Shown: positions 1 through 4,701 of the stretch, in pieces | How positions within the stretch are numbered: the first letter of the stretch is position 1 | Layout: every line of letters begins with the position of its first letter | Origin: Planctomycetota bacterium | GTDB taxonomy: Bacteria > Planctomycetota > Phycisphaerae > Phycisphaerales > UBA1924 | Assembly: GCA_017303565.1 (NCBI GenBank) | Contig: JAFLCM010000072.1 | Coordinates: forward strand, 2,699 to 9,016 | Length of the DNA stretch: 6,318 bases | Reading direction: 5' to 3' | Program-made: the position numbers and the translations under genes | Notes under the pieces: model-generated | Databases searched by the model: none | The model's input: the letters and a program-made list of their open reading frames with translations, nothing else | What the model was told of the DNA's origin: nothing

Positions 1-2
1 TC

Positions 3-41
3 GTTGAGGTCCGTTCGGGCGTGACGCCCGTGAAGGTCTGA
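3..41 (+). CDS. Possible C-terminal tail of an upstream gene (partial)
   Basis: The only frame open from the left edge to a plausible plus-strand stop reads VEVRSGVTPVKV and ends in TGA at 39-41. Twelve codons are too few to assign a family, and I do not recognise the peptide. The same bases contain a perfect inverted repeat at 16-30 (CGGGCG, TGA, CGCCCG), which could be a chance effect of GC-rich codons or a hairpin near the end of the message. The stretch may equally be non-coding. It is listed because nothing else explains 1-41 and because the terminator at 84-112 would suit a gene ending here on the plus strand as well. Confidence 0.22.
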   Translation, partial: VEVRSGVTPVKV

Positions 42-83
42 CGCGGGGCCCACCCTTCTCAAACAGTTCGTGGCCGCAAGAAA

Positions 84-112
84 AAAGAACCCGCCATTCA
101 GGCGGGTTCTTT
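84..112 (-). terminator. Intrinsic terminator, possibly bidirectional
   Basis: GAACCCGCC (87-95) pairs perfectly with GGCGGGTTC (101-109) around the loop ATTCA. Flanking A-T pairs extend the stem to 84-112. Read on the minus strand, the hairpin is followed by six T (the complement of 81-86), the classic Rho-independent arrangement. It starts 28 bases after the stop of the secreted-protein gene at 140. Read on the plus strand, it is followed by TTTCGTTT, a weaker U-tract that could also end a gene entering from the left. Serving the minus-strand gene is the most secure reading. Confidence 0.88.
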
Positions 113-139
113 CGTTTGGCCAAAGTGTCGAGTGAGAGA

Positions 140-946
140 TCAGGCGCGACGACGGCGGAGGGCCGTGAGGCCCGCGAAGCCGATCAGGCCCGCGGCGCCG
201 GGGGCCGGGACCGGGACGTAGACCAGGCCCAGCAGGTTGCCGGTGCCGGTGGAGCCGACGACGGTGGCGGCGCCGGTGGCGAGGTTGATGGTGTAGAGGT
301 TGTCGGTGTTGTTGTCGACCATGTACATCAGGCCGTTGTCGCGGTTGAAGGCGAGGCCGTTGGGGTTGGTGGGCCCGCCGAGGGATCCGATGAGCGACAG
401 GCTGCCGTTGGCGCGGTTGAAGGTGTACAGCGAGTCGGTGCCGCTGTTGGTGGCGTACATGACGTCGTTGATGGAGTCGTAGCCGAGGTTCGTGAACGAG
501 GTCACGCCCATCGCGCCCAGAACGGTGGCCGCGCCGGTGGCGGTGTTAACGGTGTAGGCGTTGAAGTTGCCGCCGCCGCCGGACGCGGCGTACATGGTGT
601 TGGTGCTGGAGTCCCACTCGAGGCCGTGCATGACAACGGTGGAGTCGCCGTAGGCCCCGACGAGGGTGGCGGTCGCGGTGGTCAGGTCGAGCGTGTAGAG
701 CGAATCGTTGCCGGTGGAGGTGAGGTAGACGGTGTTGTTGTCGGGGCGGTAGACGAGGCCGCCGGGGGTTCCGGCGTTGCTGCTGACCGTGCCGATGAGG
801 GTCTTGGCGCCGGTGGAGATGTCCACCTTGTAGAACGCGCGGCTGCTGTCGACGGCGTACAGCGTGCCGGTGGGGGTGCCGGCAAGCGCGGCGCCGGTGA
901 ACAGCATGAGCGCGCACGCGCCCGTCAGGGTCTTGAGAGAACGCAT
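140..946 (-). CDS. Secreted beta-propeller-like repeat protein with PEP-CTERM-like anchor
   Basis: A 268-residue protein. Residues 1-22 form a signal peptide (MRSLKTL, a hydrophobic core, cleavage predicted after ALA). Residues 30-243 hold five repeats built on the pattern LYT-(I/L/F)-N/D-x-ATGAAT-hydrophobic-G. The conserved Tyr sits at 39, 84, 131, 174 and 218, a period of 43-47 residues, and the repeats are separated by segments such as GLxYD and MYA. This resembles the DUF4394 and other WD/NHL-like propeller families; the exact family is inferred from pattern only. Residues 244-268 are VPVPAPG, a short hydrophobic helix and RRRRA, a variant PEP-CTERM tail, which in known systems is processed by an exosortase at the cell surface. 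An in-frame extension exists up to 1027, but the start at 946 is preferred: it has AGGAGG seven bases upstream and gives a clean signal peptide, whereas the extra 27 residues would bury it. The mature protein is rich in Thr, Ser, Asn and Gly and low in charge, as expected of an extracellular protein. Ligand and role are unknown. Confidence 0.88.
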   Translation of the reverse strand: MRSLKTLTGACALMLFTGAALAGTPTGTLYAVDSSRAFYKVDISTGAKTLIGTVSSNAGTPGGLVYRPDNNTVYLTSTGNDSLYTLDLTTATATLVGAYGDSTVVMHGLEWDSSTNTMYAASGGGGNFNAYTVNTATGAATVLGAMGVTSFTNLGYDSINDVMYATNSGTDSLYTFNRANGSLSLIGSLGGPTNPNGLAFNRDNGLMYMVDNNTDNLYTINLATGAATVVGSTGTGNLLGLVYVPVPAPGAAGLIGFAGLTALRRRRA

Positions 947-953
947 CGTGTTT

Positions 954-959
954 CCTCCT
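954..959 (-). promoter_or_regulatory. Strong Shine-Dalgarno site of the secreted-protein gene
   Basis: The minus strand reads GAGGAGGAAACACG and then ATG, so a perfect AGGAGG lies seven bases before the start codon at 946-944. This decides the start against the longer in-frame alternative at 1027. It is the only full-consensus ribosome binding site in the window. Confidence 0.85.
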
Positions 960-967
960 CTTGGGCA

Positions 968-981
968 GGGGCGAACGCCCC
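968..981 (-). other. Small perfect hairpin in the probable 5' leader
   Basis: GGGGCG (968-973) and CGCCCC (976-981) are perfectly complementary around two bases. A real RNA loop would have to open at least one pair. The hairpin would lie in the untranslated leader of the secreted-protein gene, eight bases upstream of AGGAGG. It could stabilise the message or be a chance product of high GC. No function is claimed. Confidence 0.3.
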
Positions 982-999
982 GGGTTTCTTCCTGCTTCG

Positions 1000-1027
1000 A
1001 AACTAGCGGATTCCTCCGCACAAGCAA
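1000..1027 (-). promoter_or_regulatory. Candidate sigma-70-like promoter of the secreted-protein gene
   Basis: On the minus strand, TTGCTT (1027-1022) and TAGTTT (1005-1000) lie 16 bases apart and would start transcription about 45 bases upstream of the ATG. Each box is an imperfect match to TTGACA/TATAAT. The spacer contains a perfect inverted repeat, GCGGA-TTCC-TCCGC (1006-1019), where a repressor could sit. Planctomycete promoter consensus is poorly known to me, so this is only a best candidate. Confidence 0.27.
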
Positions 1028-1104
1028 GGGACAACCCGGAAAGTCGTGGGAATCGGCCGCGAGCTCGAGAGCCGCGGAGACGCTGTTCGTGTTTTAGAAG
1101 GGCT

Positions 1105-1130
1105 CCGGTGAAACCGGGTAAGATCACCCG
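1105..1130. repeat. Overlapping inverted repeats just upstream of guaA
   Basis: Three short perfect pairings use the same bases and exclude each other: CCGG/CCGG (1105-1108 with 1114-1117), GGTGA/TCACC (1107-1111 with 1124-1128) and CGGGT/ACCCG (1115-1119 with 1126-1130). The last ends directly at the guaA start codon. They could form alternative RNA structures in a leader or mark a DNA operator over the candidate -10 box. The stems are only four or five bases in GC-rich DNA, so chance is a serious alternative. Confidence 0.3.
1119..1124 (+). promoter_or_regulatory. Candidate -10 box for leaderless guaA transcription
   Basis: TAAGAT fits the TAnnnT -10 pattern and ends six bases before the A of the guaA ATG, the distance usual between a -10 box and the transcription start. 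No Shine-Dalgarno sequence is visible in the 20 bases before the ATG. The message could therefore begin at the start codon itself. The same GGTAAGAT-N6-ATG occurs at 4619-4603 on the minus strand. TAA at 1119-1121 is also an in-frame stop, so translation cannot start further upstream. No convincing -35 box was found. Confidence 0.4.
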
Positions 1131-2732
1131 ATGAACGACGCTTCCGCCGCGAGCCCCCGCCGCAGCAGCCTGCACGACGACGTGATCCTGGTGCTCGATT
1201 TCGGGAGCCAGACAGCCCAGTTGATTGCGCGGCGGGTCCGCGAGGCGGGCGTCTTCAGCCTGCTGGTGCCGCCTTCGGTCTCGATCCAGGAGGTCCGCGA
1301 GTATCGACCGAAGGGGATCATTCTGTCGGGCGGCCCTTCGAGCGTGTACGAGGCCGGTGCGCCGACGGTGGACAAGCGGGTCTTCGAGTTGGGGGTGCCG
1401 GTGTTGGGCATCTGCTACGGGATGCAACTGGCGTGCCACCTGATGGGGTCGAAGGTGGAGGCCGGCGCGAAGCGGGAGTTCGGACGGGCGTCCTTGGAGA
1501 TTGGCGCCGCGTCCGGGCTGTTCAAGGCGCTGCCGGGCGCGACGAGCGTGTGGATGAGCCACGGCGATCAGGTGCAGGGGCTGGAGCGGGACTTCGAGAC
1601 GCTGGCCCGAACGTCAACCTGCCCGCACGCGGCGGTGAAGCACCGCCGACTCCCGTTCTGGGGCGTGCAGTTCCACCCGGAGGTGACGCACACGCCCCAC
1701 GGCGTCGAGATGATCCAGAACTTCGTGCACGAGGTGTGCGGGTGCCACGGTTCCTGGAAGATGGCGAACTTCCTTGAGGCGGAGGTGTCGCGGGTCCGCG
1801 ATGTGGTGGGCGACTCCCGCGTGATCTGCGGGCTTTCGGGAGGCGTGGATTCGAGCGTGTGCGCGGCGCTGCTGGCGCGAGCGATCGGCCCGCAACTGAC
1901 GTGCGTGTTCGTCGACAACGGCCTGCTCCGCAAGAACGAGCGGCAACTGGTGGAATCGACGTTCCGCGGGCACTTCGACACCGACCTGCGGGTGATCGAC
2001 GCTTCGGCGGAGTTCCTGGGCGACCTTGCGGGCGTGACCGACCCGCAGGAGAAGCGCAAGCGGGTGGGGCGCCGGTTCATCGAGGTGTTCAAGTCGGCGA
2101 CGCGGGACATCAAGGACGCGAGCTTCCTCGCGCAGGGCACGCTGTACCCGGACGTGATCGAGAGCGGCCACAACGCGGCGGGCACGAGCGCGGGGATCAA
2201 GCTGCACCACAACGTGGGCGGCCTTCCGCCGAAGCACGAACTGGGTTTCGAACTCATCGAGCCGCTGCGCGACCTGTTCAAGGACGAGGTGCGGCGGCTG
2301 GGCGAGGTGCTGGGGCTGCCGCAGACGATCGTGTGGAGGCACCCCTTTCCCGGCCCGGGGCTGAGCGTGCGCGTTTTGGGCGAGGTGACGAGGACGAAAC
2401 TCGACGTGCTGCGCGACTGCGACGAGATCCTGCTGGAAGAGATCATCGCGGCGGACCTATACGACAAGACCAGCCAGGTGTTCGCGGTCCTGCTGCCGGT
2501 GAAGAGCGTCGGGGTGATGGGCGACGGGCGGACGTACCACAACACGGTGGCGATCCGCGCGGTCGAGACGCAGGACTTCATGACGGCGGACTGGGCGCGG
2601 GTCCCCTACGCGGTCCTGGCGAACATCTCTTCGCGGATCATCAACGAGGTGAAGCCGCGCGACGGCGAGGGCGTGAACCGAGTGGTGTACGACATCTCGA
2701 GCAAGCCGCCGGCAACGATCGAGTGGGAGTGA
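1131..2732 (+). CDS. guaA: GMP synthase (glutamine-hydrolysing)
   Basis: This enzyme catalyses the last step of GMP synthesis in the cytoplasm: XMP + ATP + glutamine + water give GMP + AMP + PPi + glutamate. The 533 residues are close to the usual 510-530. The class I glutamine amidotransferase domain covers about 17-205: LDFGSQ (22-27), the nucleophile elbow GICYGMQ with Cys95, and FHPE with His182 and Glu184 completing the triad. The linker CGCHGSWKMANF (203-214) is typical of the family. The ATP pyrophosphatase domain follows, with the PP-loop SGGVDSS (236-242) and QGTLYPDVIES (335-345). The C-terminal dimerisation/XMP-binding domain contains RHPFPGPGL (403-411) and ends in the usual TIEWE. 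Every expected catalytic motif is present and the end is intact. The first 16 residues are a short extension ahead of the conserved core. ATG 1131 is the first possible start because an in-frame TAA lies 12 bases upstream. No purine riboswitch is visible ahead of it. aroB begins four bases after the stop. Confidence 0.98.
   Translation: MNDASAASPRRSSLHDDVILVLDFGSQTAQLIARRVREAGVFSLLVPPSVSIQEVREYRPKGIILSGGPSSVYEAGAPTVDKRVFELGVPVLGICYGMQLACHLMGSKVEAGAKREFGRASLEIGAASGLFKALPGATSVWMSHGDQVQGLERDFETLARTSTCPHAAVKHRRLPFWGVQFHPEVTHTPHGVEMIQNFVHEVCGCHGSWKMANFLEAEVSRVRDVVGDSRVICGLSGGVDSSVCAALLARAIGPQLTCVFVDNGLLRKNERQLVESTFRGHFDTDLRVIDASAEFLGDLAGVTDPQEKRKRVGRRFIEVFKSATRDIKDASFLAQGTLYPDVIESGHNAAGTSAGIKLHHNVGGLPPKHELGFELIEPLRDLFKDEVRRLGEVLGLPQTIVWRHPFPGPGLSVRVLGEVTRTKLDVLRDCDEILLEEIIAADLYDKTSQVFAVLLPVKSVGVMGDGRTYHNTVAIRAVETQDFMTADWARVPYAVLANISSRIINEVKPRDGEGVNRVVYDISSKPPATIEWE
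2725..2729 (+). promoter_or_regulatory. Shine-Dalgarno-like site of aroB inside the guaA end
   Basis: GGGAG lies within the last guaA codons, seven bases before the aroB ATG at 2737. With only four bases between the guaA stop and the aroB start, a ribosome finishing guaA could reinitiate directly. This supports one transcript and this start. Another ATG at 2732-2734 overlaps the guaA stop but is in a different frame and does not encode AroB. Confidence 0.45.
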
Positions 2733-2736
2733 TGGG

Positions 2737-3972
2737 ATGCCACAAGCGAGCAAGCCCGACAACTCCAAGTCATCCGAGGCAGGCGCGGTCGTTGTTCGCG
2801 CCGCGTCGCGCGAGTATCACGTTCGATGCGGGCGAGGGCTGCTGGCCGCGGTTGGAATGGCGGTCCGCTCCGTCGCTCCCGGCAAACGTGCCCACCTGAT
2901 CGCCGACGCCGGACTGCCGCGGGCGCTCGTCGATTCGGCGATGTGCTCGCTCCGCGGCGAAGGCTACGCCGTGTCGCTCTCCCAGACGACCGCCACCGAG
3001 ACGCACAAGTCCCTCGACGCCGCGGCGGAGATCCTGCGGGCCATGCTCGCGGCCAAGCACGAGCGGAGCGACCCGGTCGTCTCCCTCGGCGGCGGCATCG
3101 TCACCGACCTCGCGGGGTTCGTCGCGGCGACGTACCGGCGCGGCGTGCCGGTGGCCCACTGCCCCACCACGCTCCTGGCGATGGTGGACGCCGCCGTGGG
3201 CGGGAAGACCGGCGTGAACCTGGCGCTGCCGGGTTCGGCGGCGGACGGGCTGGCCAAAAACATGGTCGGCGCGTTCTGGCAGCCTCACCTGGTCCTGTGC
3301 GACACCGATACGCTCGAGTCGCTGCCCCAGCGCCAACTCAGCGCCGGGCTGGCGGAGTGCCTCAAGCACGGGTTGATCTCTCGCGGGCTGCCCGCGGGCG
3401 AGGGCCGCGACGATTCGCTGTGGGCGTGGACGCTCGCCAGCCTTGAGGCGTGCAGACGGTTGGAACCCACGGCGGTGGCGGAACTGGTGTCGCGCAACGT
3501 CGCGGTCAAGGCGGGCGTCGTGAGCGCCGACGAGCGCGAGGAGGCGCCCTCCAGCAAAGGCGGGCGGGCGCTGCTGAACCTCGGGCACACGTTCGCGCAC
3601 GCGATGGAGACGCTCGCGGGGCTTTCGCCGGTGGGAGGCCCCTCCTCCGCAGATTCTGCCGCGTTCATGCTCCACCACGGTGAGGCGGTCGGCCTTGGGC
3701 TGATCGCCGCCGCCGCGGCGTCGAGGAAGCTCGGCTGGCTGAGCGACTCCGATGTGGACGCGGTCCGCGGCGCGGTGGCGCGGTGCGGCCTGCCGACGGC
3801 GGTCAAGGGCCTGCCGTCGGACTCGGCGCTCGTCGAGCGCATGAGCCACGACAAGAAGACCGCCGGCGGCGTGCTGCGCCTGATCCTGCCGCAATCACTG
3901 GGAGAAGCGGCAGTGGTCGAGAATCCGAGGATGGACGCGATAGCCGCAGGATGGGCGGCGGTGCGGGGGTGA
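2737..3972 (+). CDS. aroB: 3-dehydroquinate synthase
   Basis: This cytoplasmic enzyme converts DAHP to 3-dehydroquinate plus phosphate, the second step of the shikimate pathway, using NAD+ and a divalent metal (usually Zn or Co). The conserved core starts near residue 18, so the first 17 residues are a short polar extension. NAD-binding motifs are SLGGGIVTDLAGFVA (116-130) and PTTLLAMVDAAVGGKTGVN (143-161, with Lys157). KNMVGAF (174-180) and DTLESLP (191-197) follow. The metal ligands by family alignment are Glu207 (GLAECLKHG), His284 (LGHTFAHA) and His314 (HGEAVGLG). DKK at 372-374 is the usual late active-site motif. At 411 residues it is longer than the common 340-370. Part of the excess is visible: about eight extra residues before KNMVGAF, and 30 rather than about 16 residues between the second and third metal ligands. 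The family call is secure; the effect of the insertions is unknown. It probably shares a transcript with guaA. Confidence 0.96.
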   Translation: MPQASKPDNSKSSEAGAVVVRAASREYHVRCGRGLLAAVGMAVRSVAPGKRAHLIADAGLPRALVDSAMCSLRGEGYAVSLSQTTATETHKSLDAAAEILRAMLAAKHERSDPVVSLGGGIVTDLAGFVAATYRRGVPVAHCPTTLLAMVDAAVGGKTGVNLALPGSAADGLAKNMVGAFWQPHLVLCDTDTLESLPQRQLSAGLAECLKHGLISRGLPAGEGRDDSLWAWTLASLEACRRLEPTAVAELVSRNVAVKAGVVSADEREEAPSSKGGRALLNLGHTFAHAMETLAGLSPVGGPSSADSAAFMLHHGEAVGLGLIAAAAASRKLGWLSDSDVDAVRGAVARCGLPTAVKGLPSDSALVERMSHDKKTAGGVLRLILPQSLGEAAVVENPRMDAIAAGWAAVRG

Positions 3973-3984
3973 TCCCGTCCGCGC

Positions 3985-4605
3985 TCACGGGCGGCGGCGC
4001 CACCGACCCAGCACCATGTCGCGCCCTTTCTCGGTGATGATGATCGCCGGCGGGGTAGCGCCCGCACATGGTTTGGCGAGCGCCAGTTGAAGCAGCACGC
4101 CCGCGGCCCGGGGTTGTGCGAGCGATCTGAGCGGCAGCGGCTGGTCCGACGCCAGTAGACGCAACACCTCGGCGCTGCTGCGGACGATTTCTTCTCGCGC
4201 CGAGACCCGCTCACGGAGCATCATGATCGCCTCAACGAACGCGAACGGCCCGAAAGCGCCCCAGGCGAGCAGCGCCACGGCGGGCATCTGAGGAAAAAGC
4301 ACCCAGGACACGCGCGACTGGTGCGCCGTGTCCATCGCGTCGTCGATCTCGCGGCTCGCGCTCCGGATGCCGCCTTTCGACAGCCACGCCGCCAGTGCAC
4401 CGGAGCAGAACAGCAGGAAGCAGATGAACCCAATTTCAACCAGCCCGGCGTTCGACCGGAACGCAGCCTTCGAGAACAACACCAGGACGAGAATGATTGC
4501 GATCAGAGTACCGATGGTCCCGATCACCGCGCACGCCACGGAGCGAATCATCACGTCGCTGTTGTGCTCCCGGATCGCCTCCCGGACGGCGGCTTCGGTG
4601 TCCAT
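3985..4605 (-). CDS. Three-helix membrane protein with winged-helix-like C-terminal domain
   Basis: I do not recognise this 206-residue protein. It has hydrophobic segments at about 22-44, 55-75 and 101-128, separated by a charged stretch (81-99, ASREIDDAMD and neighbours). Residues 135-206 are soluble and look like a winged helix: an amphipathic helix (SAEVLRLLAS), a second (PLRSLAQP), a third (AAGVLLQLALAK), then a strand and wing reading IIITEKGRDMV, close to the ITxxGR signature of MarR/PadR-type wings. The tail ends in the basic run RWRRRP. It could be a membrane-held DNA-binding or protein-interaction module; this is inferred from pattern only. The start at 4605 has no Shine-Dalgarno sequence but is preceded by GGTAAGAT-N6, and the TAA in that motif is an in-frame stop that excludes an upstream start. 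The gene lies 96 bases downstream of ndh on the same strand and is convergent with aroB across 12 bases, with no intrinsic terminator between them. Three transmembrane segments on this strand argue that it is the real frame here. Confidence 0.75.
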   Translation of the reverse strand: MDTEAAVREAIREHNSDVMIRSVACAVIGTIGTLIAIILVLVLFSKAAFRSNAGLVEIGFICFLLFCSGALAAWLSKGGIRSASREIDDAMDTAHQSRVSWVLFPQMPAVALLAWGAFGPFAFVEAIMMLRERVSAREEIVRSSAEVLRLLASDQPLPLRSLAQPRAAGVLLQLALAKPCAGATPPAIIITEKGRDMVLGRWRRRP

Positions 4606-4611
4606 CCGAGA

Positions 4612-4617
4612 ATCTTA
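4612..4617 (-). promoter_or_regulatory. Candidate -10 box for leaderless transcription of the membrane/winged-helix gene
   Basis: On the minus strand the start region reads TGGTAAGATTCTCGG and then ATG. TAAGAT fits TAnnnT and ends exactly six bases before the start codon, as in guaA, and the two preceding G are also shared. No Shine-Dalgarno sequence is present. This suggests that the gene has its own promoter in the gap after ndh and a message without a leader. No clear -35 box was found. Confidence 0.4.
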
Positions 4618-4653
4618 CCAGTTGGAGGCTTCACCCGATCCGCACGAACGGCT

Positions 4654-4674
4654 GGCGGACCGTCCCAGTCCGCC
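4654..4674. repeat. Perfect 7-bp inverted repeat in the ndh downstream gap
   Basis: GGCGGAC (4654-4660) and GTCCGCC (4668-4674) are perfect complements around a seven-base loop. The element lies 27 bases after the ndh stop and about 37 bases upstream of the candidate -10 box of the next gene. There is no T-tract on either side, so it is not a standard intrinsic terminator. It could protect the 3' end of the ndh message, serve as an operator for the downstream gene, or assist Rho-dependent termination. Apart from this repeat and the -10 candidate, I see nothing else in 4606-4701. Confidence 0.45.
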
Positions 4675-4701
4675 TCGGCGTGCCGCCGGAAGTCGTTGAG
4701 A

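Noticed and set aside
140..946. DNA-level repeats in the secreted-protein gene as a mobile or CRISPR-like array
   Set aside because: The similar segments follow the protein repeat period and the reading frame, with uneven spacing and codon-level divergence. They reflect protein repeats, not an array.
116..1006. A plus-strand frame of about 296 codons opposite the secreted-protein gene
   Set aside because: The product is a monotonous Gly/Val/Ala/Glu sequence mirroring the repeats of the real gene, with no start signal. The minus strand has a signal peptide, repeats, a sorting tail, AGGAGG and a terminator.
947..1027. 27-residue N-terminal extension of the secreted protein
   Set aside because: It would place charged residues ahead of the signal peptide and ignore the perfect ribosome binding site at 954-959. 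It also overlaps the candidate promoter.
1085..1091. GTTCGTG as a -35 box shared by guaA and the membrane/winged-helix gene (4649-4643, minus)
   Set aside because: It lies 27 and 25 bases from the TAAGAT boxes, too far and at unequal spacing for a -35. GTTCGTG also occurs elsewhere in the window, for example at 66-72 and in the 480-500 stretch.
947..1130. Purine riboswitch or other structured leader ahead of guaA
   Set aside because: Only short four- and five-base pairings occur. There is no three-way junction, conserved loop sequence or terminator stem of a known purine riboswitch, and the region is short and divergent.
3961..3990. Terminator between the convergent aroB and membrane-protein genes
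   Set aside because: Only three- or four-base G/C pairings can be drawn and there is no T-tract on either strand.
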